Source of the DNA: Bradyrhizobium sp. WBOS07
Lineage (GTDB): Bacteria; Pseudomonadota; Alphaproteobacteria; Rhizobiales; Xanthobacteraceae
Direction of reading: 5' to 3'
Length of the DNA stretch: 64,000 nt
NCBI RefSeq assembly: GCF_024585165.1
Contig: NZ_CP029008.1
Span: forward strand, 1,240,001-1,304,000
Shown: positions 35,254 through 45,179 of the stretch, piece by piece
How the letters are laid out: each line of letters starts with the position of its first letter
Position numbering within the stretch: the stretch's first letter is position 1
The notes under the pieces: model-generated
Databases searched by the model: none
Told to the model about the DNA's origin: nothing
What the model saw: only the letters and a program-made list of their open reading frames with translations
Position numbers and translations under genes: made by a program

Positions 35254-37710
35254 ATGAACGAACACGGGCATCATCACGACGCGGGCGGACATTCCGGATG
35301 CGGGTGTTCCGCCAAGACGGAAGCGGCCAGGGTGGCAACGTCCAAGCCGGCGGCGTCCTCCTGCTGCGGCGGGCAAAGCGGCCACGCTCATCATCACGCG
35401 CACGACGCTGGCGAGGGCGCCACGAAGGTCAAAGATCCCGTCTGCGGCATGAGCGTCGACCCCGCGACCTCGAAGCACCAGCTCACCCATCACGGCGAGA
35501 CCTTCCATTTCTGCTCGGCCGGCTGCCGCACCAAGTTCGCGGCTGATCCCGCCAAATATCTCGCCAAGGAAAAGGCACCCGAACCCGAGATGCCCGCGGG
35601 CACGATCTACACCTGCCCGATGCACCCCGAGATCCGCCAGGTCGGTCCCGGCAGCTGCCCGATCTGCGGCATGGCGCTGGAGCCGGAGGTCGCAAGCCTG
35701 GAGACCGGGCCCAATCCCGAGCTCGCCGACATGACACGGCGGTTCTGGATCGGCGGCGTGCTGTCGCTGCCGGCGGTGGTGCTGGAGATGGGCGGCCATC
35801 TCGCCGGTCCGCACAATTGGATCGACCCGACGCTGTCGAACTGGATCCAGCTCGCCTTCGCCACGCCGGTGGTGCTGTGGGCCGGTTGGCCGTTCTTCGT
35901 CCGCGGCTGGCAATCGCTGCTGACGCGCAACCTCAACATGTTCACGCTGATCGCGATGGGCACGGGCGTTGCCTATGTCTACAGCGTCCTCGGCACCGTC
36001 ACGCCGCAGATCTTTCCCGCCACGTTCCGCGCCCATGGAGGTGCGGTCGCAGTCTATTTCGAAGCCGCCGCCGTCATCACCGTGCTGGTGCTGCTCGGCC
36101 AGGTGCTGGAGCTGCGTGCACGTGACGCCACCTCGGGCGCGATCAAGGCGCTGCTGCAGCTGGCGCCGAAGACCGCGCGCCGCGTCGACGCCGATGGCAG
36201 CGAGCACGAGGTCGAGATCGATACGCTTCATGCCGGCGACCGCTTGCGCGTTCGGCCCGGCGAGAAGGTGCCGGTCGACGGCATCATCCTCGAGGGACGC
36301 TCCTCGCTCGACGAATCCCTGGTGACAGGCGAATCCATGCCCGTCACCAAGGAAGCCGGTGCAAAGGTCATTGCCGGCACGCTGAACCAGTCGGGCAGCT
36401 TCGTGATGCGCGCCGACAAGGTCGGCCGCGAGACGCTGCTGTCGCAAATCGTGCAGATGGTCGCGGACGCACAGCGCTCGCGTGCGCCGATCCAGCGCCT
36501 GGCCGATCAGGTCGCCGGCTGGTTCGTGCCAGCCGTGATCGTCGTCGCGCTGGCGGCCTTCGCCGCCTGGGCCTGGTTCGGGCCGGAGCCGCGGCTCGCC
36601 TTCGGTCTCGTCGCCGCCGTCAGCGTGCTGATCATCGCCTGCCCCTGTGCGCTGGGCCTGGCGACGCCGATGTCGATCATGGTCGGCGTCGGCCGCGGTG
36701 CACAAGGCGGCGTGCTGATCAAGAACGCCGAGGCGCTGGAGCGGATGGAGAAGATCGACACGCTGGTGGTCGACAAGACCGGCACGCTGACCGAGGGCAA
36801 GCCCAAGGTGGTCGCGATCGTGCCGGCAGCCGGCTTTGCGGAAAACGACATCCTGCGGCTTGCGGCCAGCGTCGAGCGCGCCAGCGAGCATCCCTTGGCT
36901 GACGCGATCATGCGTGCAGCGAAGGAGAAGCAGCTTGCGCTCGGCCAGGTCGAGCACTTCGACTCGCCGACCGGCAAGGGCGCCACCGGCAAGGTCGACG
37001 GCAAGGCCATCGTGCTCGGCAACGCCAGATATCTCGCCTCGATCGGAATCGACACCAATGCGCTCGACGCCGAGGCCGAACGGCTGCGCCAGGACGGAGC
37101 CACCGTGATCAACATGGCCGTCGACGGCCGGCTTGCCGGCCTGTTCGCGATCGCCGATCCGGTCAAGGCCTCGACCCCGGAGGCATTGAAAGAGCTGGCT
37201 GCCGAAGGCATCAAGGTGATCATGCTGACCGGCGACAACCGCACCACGGCCGAGGCGGTGGCACGCCGGCTCGGCATCGCCGATGTCGAGGCCGAGGTGC
37301 TGCCGGATCAGAAGAGCGCGGTGGTGAGCAAGCTGCAAAAGGCCGGCCGCATCGTCGCGATGGCCGGCGACGGCGTCAACGACGCGCCGGCGCTGGCCGC
37401 CGCCGAAGTCGGCATCGCCATGGGCACCGGCACGGATGTCGCGATGGAGAGCGCGGGCGTGACCCTGCTCAAGGGCGATCTCGTCGGCATCGTCCGCGCC
37501 CGAAAGCTGTCGCAGGCGACCATGAGCAACATCCGCCAGAATCTGTTCTTCGCCTTCATCTACAATGCCGCCGGCATTCCGATCGCGGCCGGTATCCTTT
37601 ACCCGACCTTCGGCCTGCTGCTCTCGCCGATCATCGCCGCGGCGGCGATGGCGCTGTCCTCGGTCAGCGTGGTCGGCAATGCGCTGCGCTTGCGCGCAAC
37701 GCAGCTGTAG
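35254..37710 (+). CDS. Copper-translocating P1B-type ATPase with YHS and heavy-metal-binding N-terminal domains
   Basis: An 818-residue copper exporter of the inner membrane. The His/Cys-rich N terminus ([22 protein letters not shown]) is followed by a YHS domain (about 59-103, with C64, C87, C91) and a heavy-metal-binding domain (YTCPMHPEI...CPICGM, 119-146) instead of classical HMA repeats. The core has IIACPCALG (ion site), TGES, the phosphorylation site [13 protein letters not shown] and [10 protein letters not shown]. The start at 35254 has GGAG upstream. csoR lies divergently upstream, fitting copper control. Confidence 0.93.
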   Translation: MNEHGHHHDAGGHSGCGCSAKTEAARVATSKPAASSCCGGQSGHAHHHAHDAGEGATKVKDPVCGMSVDPATSKHQLTHHGETFHFCSAGCRTKFAADPAKYLAKEKAPEPEMPAGTIYTCPMHPEIRQVGPGSCPICGMALEPEVASLETGPNPELADMTRRFWIGGVLSLPAVVLEMGGHLAGPHNWIDPTLSNWIQLAFATPVVLWAGWPFFVRGWQSLLTRNLNMFTLIAMGTGVAYVYSVLGTVTPQIFPATFRAHGGAVAVYFEAAAVITVLVLLGQVLELRARDATSGAIKALLQLAPKTARRVDADGSEHEVEIDTLHAGDRLRVRPGEKVPVDGIILEGRSSLDESLVTGESMPVTKEAGAKVIAGTLNQSGSFVMRADKVGRETLLSQIVQMVADAQRSRAPIQRLADQVAGWFVPAVIVVALAAFAAWAWFGPEPRLAFGLVAAVSVLIIACPCALGLATPMSIMVGVGRGAQGGVLIKNAEALERMEKIDTLVVDKTGTLTEGKPKVVAIVPAAGFAENDILRLAASVERASEHPLADAIMRAAKEKQLALGQVEHFDSPTGKGATGKVDGKAIVLGNARYLASIGIDTNALDAEAERLRQDGATVINMAVDGRLAGLFAIADPVKASTPEALKELAAEGIKVIMLTGDNRTTAEAVARRLGIADVEAEVLPDQKSAVVSKLQKAGRIVAMAGDGVNDAPALAAAEVGIAMGTGTDVAMESAGVTLLKGDLVGIVRARKLSQATMSNIRQNLFFAFIYNAAGIPIAAGILYPTFGLLLSPIIAAAAMALSSVSVVGNALRLRATQL

Positions 37711-37723
37711 GGTTACCTGCGCA

Positions 37724-37808
37724 GCCCGGATGGAGCACAAGCGAAATCCGGGGGCCTGGTCACATATTCGCGCCGTCCCGGATTGCGCTTCGCTCCATCC
37801 GGGCTACG
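37724..37808. repeat. Dispersed palindromic repeat, GCCCGGATGGAGC type (copy 1)
   Basis: GCCCGGATGGAGC..GCGAAATCCGG pairs with CCGGATTGCGC..GCTCCATCCGGGC over 85 nt. A second copy lies at 60142-60226. It separates the copper ATPase from nikR. Confidence 0.85.
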
Positions 37809-37846
37809 GTTGACAAGAGGCAGACAGGACGCGCGGAGAAGATCCG

Positions 37847-38293
37847 ATGCAGCGGATAACGATCACGATCGAGGACGATTTGTTGGCGGAGATCGACGCG
37901 GCGGCGGCAGCGCGCGGCTATCAGAACCGCTCCGAGATCATCCGCGACCTCGCGCGCGCCGGCCTGCAGCAGAGCACCGAGGACACCGCGCAGACCGGTC
38001 AATGCGTCGCCGGTCTCGTCTATGTCTACGACCACGCCGCCCGCGACCTGTCGAAACGACTGGTGCAGGAATTCCACGGCCACCACGACCTCGCGCTGGC
38101 GACCCTGCACGTCCATCTCGACGACAACAATTGCATGGAGATGACGGCCCTGAAGGGGTCGGCGGATGAGGTCAAGCATTTCGCCGACCACATCATCGCC
38201 GAACGCGGCGTCCGCTACGGCCGCGTGGTGATGATCCCGACCGGCGATGGGAAGCCGGCGAAAGCGCGCAAGCACGGTCATCGGCATGATTAG
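37847..38293 (+). CDS. nikR: Nickel-responsive regulator NikR
   Basis: A 148-residue ribbon-helix-helix repressor with a C-terminal ACT-like nickel-sensing domain. The DNA-binding part is MQRITITIEDDLLAEIDAA...NRSEIIRDLAR. The high-affinity nickel ligands are conserved: His77, His88, His90 and Cys96 in the segment HHDLALATLHVHLDDNNC. It normally represses nickel uptake genes; none are adjacent here, so its targets lie elsewhere. Together with the copper genes upstream it makes a small metal-homeostasis patch. Confidence 0.93.
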   Translation: MQRITITIEDDLLAEIDAAAAARGYQNRSEIIRDLARAGLQQSTEDTAQTGQCVAGLVYVYDHAARDLSKRLVQEFHGHHDLALATLHVHLDDNNCMEMTALKGSADEVKHFADHIIAERGVRYGRVVMIPTGDGKPAKARKHGHRHD

Positions 38294-38317
38294 GTTAGAC
38301 TAGCCGCGCTGCACTTT

Positions 38318-38467
38318 CCCCTCTCCCCTTGTGGGAGAGGGTGGCTCGCCGCGTAGCGGCGAGACGGGTGAGGGGTATTTCTCCACGCGCTCGATCGAAG
38401 TTGAATGCGCGGAAAGAGACCCCTCATCCGGCGCTTCGCGCCACCTTCTCCCACAAGGGGAGAAGGG
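38318..38467. repeat. Dispersed repeat with CTCTCCCCTTGTGGGAGAGGG ends (copy 4)
   Basis: CCCCTCTCCCCTTGTGGGAG at the left and CTTCTCCCACAAGGGGAG at the right are inverted. The inner hairpins are GCCGCGTAGCGGC and GGCGCTTCGCGCC. It belongs loosely to the same class as 25047-25177. Confidence 0.7.
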
Positions 38468-38543
38468 AAGACGACCACCCCTCCCTTGCCGAAGCCGCAT
38501 TGGGTGTCTACCTCTCGCAGGTCGTTTCGTGAAAGGATCCCCC

Positions 38544-39284
38544 ATGCTGGATGCCGCCATCAAGGCGTTGTCGCAAATGATCTCGCCGCCGATGCGCTCG
38601 ATCCTGTGGCGATCGATCGGGCTGGCGCTGGTGCTGATCATCGTGCTGGCGATTGGCCTGCAGCGGCTGCTCAGCTGGTTCGCAACCTCCGGGGCGGTCT
38701 GGCTGGAGGAATTGCTCGGACCCGGCTGGCATTCGTCCATCGAAATCCTCTCCTGGATCGTTTCGATCGCAGCGGGCCTCGGCGTCGTGTTCGGCGGCAT
38801 CTTCCTGATGCCCGCGATCACCTCGCTGGTGGCGAGCCTGTTCGTCGACGACGTCGCCGACATCGTCGAGCGCGAGCATTACCCCGCCGAGCAACCGGGC
38901 GTCGCGCTGCCCATCAGCCAGGCCATGCTCGAGGGCATCAAGACCGCGCTACTGACGATTTTGATCTACCTCGCCGCGCTGCCGCTGGTGCTGTTCGCCG
39001 GCGCCGGCTTTCTGATCTTCTTCCTCGCCACGGCCTGGCTCCTGGGCCGCGAATATTTCGAGCTCGCGGCAATGCGCTTCCGCCCGCCGGAGGAAGCCAA
39101 GGCGATGCGGCGCGACAATGCCGCGACCATCTTCACCGCCGGCCTGTTCATCGCCGCCTTCGTCTCGATCCCGATCGTCAATCTGGCGACGCCGATCTTC
39201 GCGATGGCCTTCATGGTCCACATGCACAAGCGGCTGTCGGGCCCGCGGCCGGAGCTGATCGCGCCGGCGCGGCAGATGCGGTGA
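38544..39284 (+). CDS. EI24/CysZ-like membrane protein
   Basis: A 246-residue inner-membrane protein with four or more hydrophobic segments (IGLALVLIIVLAIGLQRLL, LSWIVSIAAGLGVVFGGIFL, TALLTILIYLAALPLVLFAG, TAGLFIAAFVSIPIVN). The arrangement and the helical-hairpin ending LATPIFAMAFMVHMHKRL fit the EI24/CysZ family, which includes sulfate transporters. A sulfate role is not supported by neighbours. The start at 38544 follows AAAGGA by 6 nt. Confidence 0.8.
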   Translation: MLDAAIKALSQMISPPMRSILWRSIGLALVLIIVLAIGLQRLLSWFATSGAVWLEELLGPGWHSSIEILSWIVSIAAGLGVVFGGIFLMPAITSLVASLFVDDVADIVEREHYPAEQPGVALPISQAMLEGIKTALLTILIYLAALPLVLFAGAGFLIFFLATAWLLGREYFELAAMRFRPPEEAKAMRRDNAATIFTAGLFIAAFVSIPIVNLATPIFAMAFMVHMHKRLSGPRPELIAPARQMR

Positions 39285-39296
39285 CGGCGCCGCCGC

Positions 39297-40106
39297 TCAG
39301 ACCGTCTTCTCCGGCCAGCGACAGAGATCGTTGATCAGGCAGACCTCGCAGCGCGGCTTGCGCGCGAGGCAGGTATATCGGCCGTGCAAAATCAGCCAAT
39401 GATGGGCATGCAGCATGAACGCGGCCGGGATCACCTTTTCCAGACCAAGCTCGACCTCCAGCGGCGTCTTGCCGGGCGCCAGCCCCGTGCGGTTGCCGAC
39501 GCGGAAGACATGCGTATCGACCGCCATGGTGTGCTCGCCGAAGGCCATGTTGAGCACGACGTTGGCGGTCTTGCGGCCGGCGCCGGGCAGCGACTCGATC
39601 CCGGCGCGCGTTCTCGGCACCTCGCCGCCGAACTCGCTGAGCAGCTTTGCCGACAACGCGATCACGTTCCTCGCCTTGGTGCGGTAGAGGCCAATGGTCT
39701 TGATGTAGTCGCGCAAGCGCTCCTCGCCGAGGTCGAGCATCTTCTGCGGGGTGTCGGCGACCTCGAACAGAGCGCGCGTGGCCTTGTTGACGCCGGCATC
39801 GGTCGCCTGCGCGGACAGCACCACGGCGACCAGCAGCGTGAATGGATTGACGTGCTCGAGCTCCCCTTTCGGCTCCGGGTTGGCGTTGCGGAAGCGGCTG
39901 AAGGCGTCGTAGACCTCGGCCGGCGTCCAGGGTCTTGAGGAATTGGGCCTTGAGGAATTGGGCTTGGCGGCCTTGAGCGGCTTTTTCGCCGGAGCCGATG
40001 TCTTGACGGGCTTGGTCTTGACGGGCTTGGGCTTCGCTACGACGGCCTTTGCCTTGTTCGGCACGGGCGCTTTGCGCGGCGCTGGCTTGCGGGTGATTTT
40101 CGCCAT
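39297..40106 (-). CDS. nth: Endonuclease III
   Basis: A 269-residue DNA glycosylase/AP lyase that removes oxidised pyrimidines. The helix-hairpin-helix LPGAGRKTANVV carries the catalytic Lys, and the Asp is in AVDTHVFRVGNR. The C-terminal cluster motif is C-x6-C-x2-C-x5-C (CLARKPRCEVCLINDLC). The N terminus has an extra basic Lys/Pro-rich tail of about 55 residues, ending in a duplicated KPNSSRPNSSRP. The start at 40106 is 22 nt from the start of the divergent DUF2244 gene. Confidence 0.94.
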   Translation of the reverse strand: MAKITRKPAPRKAPVPNKAKAVVAKPKPVKTKPVKTSAPAKKPLKAAKPNSSRPNSSRPWTPAEVYDAFSRFRNANPEPKGELEHVNPFTLLVAVVLSAQATDAGVNKATRALFEVADTPQKMLDLGEERLRDYIKTIGLYRTKARNVIALSAKLLSEFGGEVPRTRAGIESLPGAGRKTANVVLNMAFGEHTMAVDTHVFRVGNRTGLAPGKTPLEVELGLEKVIPAAFMLHAHHWLILHGRYTCLARKPRCEVCLINDLCRWPEKTV

Positions 40107-40128
40107 GATCGGGATATACTGACGGACC

Positions 40129-40659
40129 ATGAGCGCAGGCAACGAAATTGAGCACAGCGATCCCGATCCGCGCGAGGTGCAGATCTTCTCTGCGCTGCTG
40201 ACGCCGCACCGCTCGCTGAACCGCACCGGCTTCCTCGCCGTGATGCTGTTCCTGAGCGTGGTCAGCTTCGCCACCGGCCTTGCCTTCCTGATGAAGGGGG
40301 CCTGGCCGGTGCTCGGCTTCTTCGGCCTCGACGTGCTCGTGGTGTGGTGGGCCTTCAAGGCCAATTTCCGCACCGCGCGCGCCCGCGAGGAGATCACGGT
40401 CACCACCTCCGAACTGCGCGTGAAGCGCATCAGCCATCGCGGCCAGGTCGCCGAATGGACGTTCAATCCGCTCTGGGTCCGGATCGATCTGGAGGTCGAC
40501 GAGGACTTCGGCATCGAGCATCTCTATCTGATCTCGCGCGGCCGCCAGATCCAGATCGCGAGGTTTCTGGGACCAGAGGAAAGAGCAAGTTTTTACAAAG
40601 GCTTGATTGAAGCGCTCAATGCCGCCAAGCGCGGGCCGACCTACAATCCGATCACCTGA
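40129..40659 (+). CDS. DUF2244 domain membrane protein
   Basis: A 176-residue protein with two adjacent transmembrane helices (FLAVMLFLSVVSFATGLAFLM and WPVLGFFGLDVLVVWWAFK) followed by a soluble beta-rich domain (EEITVTTSELRVKRISHRGQ...WTFNPLWVRIDLE). This is the DUF2244 layout, common in alphaproteobacteria. The function is unknown. It is divergent from nth, with almost no space for separate promoters, and is followed by the Ada-type gene in the same direction. Confidence 0.88.
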   Translation: MSAGNEIEHSDPDPREVQIFSALLTPHRSLNRTGFLAVMLFLSVVSFATGLAFLMKGAWPVLGFFGLDVLVVWWAFKANFRTARAREEITVTTSELRVKRISHRGQVAEWTFNPLWVRIDLEVDEDFGIEHLYLISRGRQIQIARFLGPEERASFYKGLIEALNAAKRGPTYNPIT

Positions 40660-40714
40660 TGTCGCATCGGAAATCGGGTGGTTTCCCACCCGCCCCTCTC
40701 CTACATTTCCGGCC

Positions 40715-41611
40715 ATGATGACACTCGCCATACATGACCAGCGCCTGACCAAGCCAGGCCCCCAGCACGCCGCGTTGCGCGACTACGATTCGGTGCGCCG
40801 GGCGATCGCTTTCATCTCGGAAAACTGGCGCGCCCAGCCGACCATCGAGGCGATGGCCGATGCGGCCGGCGTCACACCGGATGAGCTGCACCATCTGTTC
40901 CGCCGCTGGGCCTCGATCACGCCAAAGGCCTTCATGCAGGCGCTGACGCTCGACCACGCCAAGGGCCTGCTGCGCGACTCCGCCAGCATTCTCGACGCCG
41001 CGCTGGATTCCGGCCTGTCGGGCCCGGGCCGGCTGCACGATCTCTTCGTCACGCACGAAGCGATGTCGCCGGGCGAATGGAAGAACGGCGGCGCCGGCCT
41101 CACCTTGCGCTACGGCTTTCATCCCTCCCCGTTCGGCACCGCGATCGTGATTGCGACCGATCGCGGCTTGTCGGGGCTTGCCTTCGCCGACCACGGCGAG
41201 GAAAAGATCGCGCTCGCCGACATGACGCGGCGCTGGCCGAACGCCACCTATGTCGAAGACCACGAGGGCACGGCGCCGCTCGCCGCCCGCATCTTCGACA
41301 CCAGGCTGTGGCGGCCGGACCAGCCGCTGCGCGTGGTGATGATCGGCACCGACTTCGAGGTGCGGGTGTGGGAGACGCTGCTGAAAATCCCGATGGGCCG
41401 GGCGGTGTCTTATTCCGACATCGCCTGCAACATCAACAGCCCGAAGGCCTCGCGCGCCGTCGGTGCGGCGGTCGGCAAGAACCCGGTCTCATTCGTCGTG
41501 CCCTGCCACCGCGCGCTCGGCAAGAGCGGCACCCTCACCGGCTATCATTGGGGCATCACCCGCAAGCAGGCGATGCTGGGCTGGGAAGCCGGGCAGCTGG
41601 GGCTGCAGTGA
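40715..41611 (+). CDS. AraC-domain / O6-alkylguanine-DNA alkyltransferase (Ada-like)
   Basis: A 298-residue fusion of an AraC-type helix-turn-helix (about 25-110, PTIEAMADAAGVTPDELHHLFRRW) and a methylguanine-DNA methyltransferase domain with the alkyl-acceptor Cys in FVVPCHRALG. It lacks the N-terminal Cys4 zinc domain of E. coli Ada, so it cannot sense methylphosphotriesters in that way. The likely role is direct repair of O6-alkylguanine with possible self-regulation. The start is the first of two consecutive ATGs (40715, 40718); the ribosome binding site is weak. Confidence 0.88.
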   Translation: MMTLAIHDQRLTKPGPQHAALRDYDSVRRAIAFISENWRAQPTIEAMADAAGVTPDELHHLFRRWASITPKAFMQALTLDHAKGLLRDSASILDAALDSGLSGPGRLHDLFVTHEAMSPGEWKNGGAGLTLRYGFHPSPFGTAIVIATDRGLSGLAFADHGEEKIALADMTRRWPNATYVEDHEGTAPLAARIFDTRLWRPDQPLRVVMIGTDFEVRVWETLLKIPMGRAVSYSDIACNINSPKASRAVGAAVGKNPVSFVVPCHRALGKSGTLTGYHWGITRKQAMLGWEAGQLGLQ

Positions 41612-41633
41612 TCATCGCCCCGGCGAAGGTCCT

Positions 41634-41722
41634 GTAGGGTGGGCAAAGGCGCTCTTGCGCCGTGCCCACCATCTCTCTCGGTCGAAGAGTGCGTAGGCAC
41701 GCTGCGCTTTGCCCCCGCTACG
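41634..41722. repeat. Dispersed palindromic repeat, GTAGGGTGGGCAAA type (copy 2)
   Basis: The same outer arms as at 34776-34865. The right arm has decayed to TTTGCCCCCGCTACGG, so outer pairing is weaker here. Confidence 0.8.
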
Positions 41723-41743
41723 GCAGCGTGCTCGCGACGAAAG

Positions 41744-42367
41744 CTAACCCGCCAGATCCAGCTTCGAGGCCACGGTCGAATCCGCGTTGAGGCGGTAGAT
41801 GATCGGCACGCCGGTGGCGAGCTCGCGCTTTAAAATGCCTTCGGGCGAGAGCTTCTCCAGCACCATGATCAGCGCGCGCAGCGAGTTGCCATGGGCGGCG
41901 ACCAGCGTGCGCTTGCCGTTGAGGACGCCGGGCAGGATCTCCTGCACGTAATACGGCAGCGCGCGCGCCAGCGTGTCCTTCAGGCTTTCGCCGCCGGGCG
42001 GCGGCACGTCGTAGGAGCGGCGCCAGATCAGCACCTGCTCCTCGCCCCATTTCTTGCGGGCGTCGTCCTTGTTGAGGCCGGAGAGATCGCCGTAATCGCG
42101 CTCGTTCAGCGCGAGGTTCTTCGAGGTCGGCAAACCGGTCTGGCCGAGCTCACTAAGGATGATGTCGAGCGTGTGTTGCGCGCGCGTGAGCACCGAGGTG
42201 AAGGCCACGTCGAACACGAGGCCCTGTGCCTTCAGCTTGCGGCCGGCTTCCGTGGCTTCCTTCACGCCGAGTTCGGTGAGATCGGGATCCTTCCAGCCGG
42301 TGAACAGGTTCTTCAGATTCCATTCGCTCTGGCCGTGGCGCACGAGCACGAGAAGACGTTCGCTCAT
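41744..42367 (-). CDS. gpmA: 2,3-bisphosphoglycerate-dependent phosphoglycerate mutase
   Basis: A 207-residue glycolytic/gluconeogenic enzyme. The catalytic phosphohistidine is in [12 protein letters not shown], followed by the second Arg and Glu in [12 protein letters not shown] and [14 protein letters not shown]. The second His is in [12 protein letters not shown]. It is shorter than E. coli GpmA (250), as is usual in Rhizobiales. It lies 21 nt behind dapB on the same strand, so the two are probably co-transcribed. Confidence 0.95.
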   Translation of the reverse strand: MSERLLVLVRHGQSEWNLKNLFTGWKDPDLTELGVKEATEAGRKLKAQGLVFDVAFTSVLTRAQHTLDIILSELGQTGLPTSKNLALNERDYGDLSGLNKDDARKKWGEEQVLIWRRSYDVPPPGGESLKDTLARALPYYVQEILPGVLNGKRTLVAAHGNSLRALIMVLEKLSPEGILKRELATGVPIIYRLNADSTVASKLDLAG

Positions 42368-42388
42368 TGACTGCTTTTTCCGTGTTGT

Positions 42389-43204
42389 TCAGATGTCGGA
42401 CAGGCCGAGCACGTCGGCCATGGAGTAGTGCCCCGGCGCCTTGCCATGCGCCCATAGCGCCGCCTTGAGCGCGCCGTGGGCGAACAGCATGCGGTCCTCG
42501 GCCTGATGCGACAGCGTCAGGCGCTCGAAGGACCCAAGGAAGGTGACGCTGTGATCGCCGGCGACGGTGCCGCCGCGCAAGGAGGCGAAACCGATATTGC
42601 CCGGCCTGCGCGCGCCGGTGATGCCGTCGCGGCCACGCTCGGAATGGTCGTCGAGGCTGACGCCGCGGCCGCTGGCTGCGGCCTGGCCCAACATCAGCGC
42701 GGTGCCAGAGGGGGCATCGACCTTCATGCGGTGATGGGTTTCGACGATCTCGATGTCAAAACTCTGGTCGAGCGCCTTGGCGACGCGCTTGACCACGGCG
42801 GCCAGCAGGTTGACGCCGAGGCTCATATTGCCCGACTGCACCACCACGGCGCGGTTGGTGACGCTCTTGATCACGGCGTTGTCGGACATCGACAGCCCGG
42901 TGGTGCCGACGACATGGACGATTCCCCGCTCGGCGGCGATCGCGACATTGGCGATGGTCGCGGCCGGCACGGTAAAATCGAGGATCCCGTCGGCCTCCTT
43001 CGACATCGCCCAGAGATCGGCCGAGAGCTTGATGTCGTTGGCCGGCAGGCCGGCGAGCACGCCGGAATCCTTGCCGAGCAGCTCCGAGCCGGGGGCCTCC
43101 AGCGCGCCGGCCAGCACCGCGCCTTTGCTCTCGGAAATCGCCCGCACCAGCGCGCGGCCCATCCGGCCGCCGGCCCCAGCAACAATCAAGCGCATGTCCG
43201 ACAT
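42389..43204 (-). CDS. dapB: 4-hydroxy-tetrahydrodipicolinate reductase
   Basis: A 271-residue NAD(P)H enzyme of the lysine/diaminopimelate pathway. The Rossmann motif is [13 protein letters not shown], and the substrate region is [21 protein letters not shown] with the catalytic His-His and Lys. The start at 43204 has AGAGGA 7 nt upstream; a second ATG three codons in is possible. It is upstream of gpmA on the same strand. Confidence 0.96.
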   Translation of the reverse strand: MSDMRLIVAGAGGRMGRALVRAISESKGAVLAGALEAPGSELLGKDSGVLAGLPANDIKLSADLWAMSKEADGILDFTVPAATIANVAIAAERGIVHVVGTTGLSMSDNAVIKSVTNRAVVVQSGNMSLGVNLLAAVVKRVAKALDQSFDIEIVETHHRMKVDAPSGTALMLGQAAASGRGVSLDDHSERGRDGITGARRPGNIGFASLRGGTVAGDHSVTFLGSFERLTLSHQAEDRMLFAHGALKAALWAHGKAPGHYSMADVLGLSDI

Positions 43205-43282
43205 GGTGTGATCCTCTTCGCCGCACTTGTAGCGGGGGGAGGCAGTTCCGGCAACCGAGTGGGTCAGGCAGGTCGCCTGCGG

Positions 43283-43393
43283 CCATCCTTCGAGACGCCC
43301 GCCTCTGGCGGGCCCTCAGGATGAGGTCTCGTTTCGCGGCGAGATATCAGACCCTCCTGGTGAGAAGCCCGCGTAAGCGGGCGTCTCGAACCA
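43283..43393. repeat. Dispersed palindromic repeat, CATCCTTCGAGACGCCCGC type (copy 2)
   Basis: CCATCCTTCGAGACGCCCGC..GCGGGCCCTCAGGATGAG is the inverse of 1204-1262. A second half element with AAGCCCGCGTAAGCGGGCGT and CTCGAACCATG follows. Confidence 0.65.
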
Positions 43394-43412
43394 TGCAGGC
43401 CCCGAGGGCGCC

Positions 43413-43724
43413 TCAGCCGTCCTGCGGCTGCGGGCCGTCATAGCCTTCGATGATGATGAGATCGGCGACCGAGTGCGGCTGGCGTACCTTGATGTTGGCC
43501 TGGTATTCCGGCGAGTTGTAGCAGGCGAGCGCGGTCTCGTAGTCCGGGAATTCGATCACGACATTGCGGGTGCGGCTGGCGCCTTCGACGGTAATGAACT
43601 TGCCGGCGCGGACGACGAAGCGGCCGCCCCATTTCTTGAAGATCGGACCGTTGGCGACTGCGTAGGGCTTGTAGCCCTCATCGCTGCTCACATCGACGCG
43701 CCCGATCCAGTAGCCCTTTGCCAT
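43413..43724 (-). CDS. DUF1330 domain protein
   Basis: A 103-residue dimeric alpha/beta-barrel (ferredoxin-like) protein. The family pattern is clear: YWIGRVDVSSDEGYKPYAVANGPIFKKWGGRFVVRAG...VVIEFPDYETALACYNSPEYQ. The start at 43724 is chosen because GGGAGAAG precedes it and the domain begins there. The function is unknown. It lies upstream of dapB on the same strand but is separated from it by a repeat. Confidence 0.9.
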   Translation of the reverse strand: MAKGYWIGRVDVSSDEGYKPYAVANGPIFKKWGGRFVVRAGKFITVEGASRTRNVVIEFPDYETALACYNSPEYQANIKVRQPHSVADLIIIEGYDGPQPQDG

Positions 43725-43762
43725 TGGTTCTTCTCCCTGTGTTGTTGGGGTCATTCTATTTG

Positions 43763-43829
43763 AGCATGATCTGATCGGAAAACCGCTTCACACTTTGCGC
43801 TAACGCGGCCCTTCGGGTTCGGATCATGC
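43763..43829. repeat. GCATGATC...GATCATGC dispersed element (copy 2)
   Basis: Terminal inverted repeats GCATGATC and GATCATGC surround CGGAAAACCGCTTCAC. It is related to 31251-31295. Its right end overlaps the last codons of pyrF. Confidence 0.6.
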
Positions 43830-44537
43830 GCCGAGCGCCTGCGCAATCTCGGCCTGGATGGCGTCCGCGACGGCCCTGGGATCAGCGGCTTCCACGATCG
43901 GACGACCGACGACGAGGTAATCGGCGCCGGCGGCGATCGCGCGGCCCGGCGTCATGATGCGCTTCTGGTCGCCGCTCGCCGAACCTGCCGGCCGGATGCC
44001 CGGCGTGACGAGGTGCATCTGGTGGCCGACGATCTTGCGCAACGCACCAGCCTCCTCCGGCGAGGACACCAGGCCGTCGATGCCGAGTACTTGCGCCTGC
44101 TGCGCGCGGGCCTCGACCAGCTCGGAGACCCCGAGCCGATAACCGGCCGCATGCAGGTCGTCCTCGTTGTAGGAGGTCAGCACCGTGACCGCGAGAATCT
44201 TCAGGCTCGAATTGCCGCGGCCTTCGACCGCGCCCTTCATGGTCTGCGGGTAGGCGTGCACGGTCAGGAAGGTGGCGCCAAGCCTGCTGATGCTCTCGAC
44301 CCCCTGTTTCACAGTGTTGCCGATGTCGTGCAGCTTGAGATCGAGAAAGACCTTCTTGCCTTTGTCGGCAAGCTTGCCGACCAGCGGCAATCCGCCGGCA
44401 TAAGCGAGCCGATAGCCGATCTTGTAGAAGGTGACGCTGTCGCCGAGACGGTCGATGATGGCCTGCGCGGCATCGACGCTGGGCAGATCGAGCGCGACGA
44501 TCAGGCGGTCCTTCGGGGCGATCTCGGCTGGCGTCAT
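43824..44537 (-). CDS. pyrF: Orotidine-5'-phosphate decarboxylase
   Basis: A 237-residue TIM-barrel enzyme making UMP. The catalytic Lys-Asp array is in [14 protein letters not shown]. The substrate-binding segments LIVALDLPS at the N terminus and the C-terminal [19 protein letters not shown] are intact. The upstream FMN reductase gene ends 6 nt before its start. Confidence 0.96.
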   Translation of the reverse strand: MTPAEIAPKDRLIVALDLPSVDAAQAIIDRLGDSVTFYKIGYRLAYAGGLPLVGKLADKGKKVFLDLKLHDIGNTVKQGVESISRLGATFLTVHAYPQTMKGAVEGRGNSSLKILAVTVLTSYNEDDLHAAGYRLGVSELVEARAQQAQVLGIDGLVSSPEEAGALRKIVGHQMHLVTPGIRPAGSASGDQKRIMTPGRAIAAGADYLVVGRPIVEAADPRAVADAIQAEIAQALGA

Positions 44538-44543
44538 GTCACC

Positions 44544-45122
44544 TCACATCATGCGTTGGGAAATGTCGATCAATTGCGCGACCAGCTCCTTCAACGCGGC
44601 GATATCGCCCTCGTTCTTGAGCCTGTCCATATCGTCATAGGCCTGATCGGCAAAGGCGAGCGTGAGCTGGCTGGCGATCACATTGGCATGGCAGGAGGTT
44701 AGAATCAGCCTGAGCGCCTGCAATGCGCGCGCCGCACCGAGCCGGCTCTGCGAAGCGCCGGCGAGCGCGAAGGCGCGGTTGCGGAACACCTCACCCCGCG
44801 CCTCGTGCAGCTCGTGCACGCGGCTGACCCAGTCGATCGCGTTCTTGAGCAGGGGCGGCACCGAGGCGTTGTATTCGGGCGTGACGAACAGCACGCCGTG
44901 ATGCGCGCCGATCATGCGCTTGAGGTTGATCGCGTGCTTGGGCACGCCGGATTTGGCCTGGAGATCGCCGTCGTAGATCGGCAGCGGAAAATCGGCGAGC
45001 GAGATGCGGGTGACGTCGACGCCGGCCCGAGCGAATTCATAGGCGATGACCGCCGCCAGCTTCGCATTGTGCGAGCCGGTGCGCAGCGAGCCGGGAATGA
45101 TCAGGATCCTGGGTGCGGACAT
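44544..45122 (-). CDS. NADPH-dependent FMN reductase family protein
   Basis: A 192-residue flavodoxin-like reductase. The phosphate loop PGSLRTGSHNAKLA binds FMN, and the active loop is GVLFVTPEYNASVPPLLKNAIDW. Members reduce FMN, quinones or azo compounds. It ends 6 nt before pyrF, so the pair is probably one transcript, although no metabolic link is evident. Confidence 0.88.
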   Translation of the reverse strand: MSAPRILIIPGSLRTGSHNAKLAAVIAYEFARAGVDVTRISLADFPLPIYDGDLQAKSGVPKHAINLKRMIGAHHGVLFVTPEYNASVPPLLKNAIDWVSRVHELHEARGEVFRNRAFALAGASQSRLGAARALQALRLILTSCHANVIASQLTLAFADQAYDDMDRLKNEGDIAALKELVAQLIDISQRMM

Positions 45123-45179
45123 CCGCTTCCATACGTTCGGCGAAACCAGCCCGCCGCGCAGAGAAGGAAGCCGGCGGAA

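Noticed and set aside
34969..37740. Long minus-strand open frame antisense to the copper ATPase
   Set aside because: Repetitive Asp/Arg/His composition and no plausible start; it also overlaps csoR.
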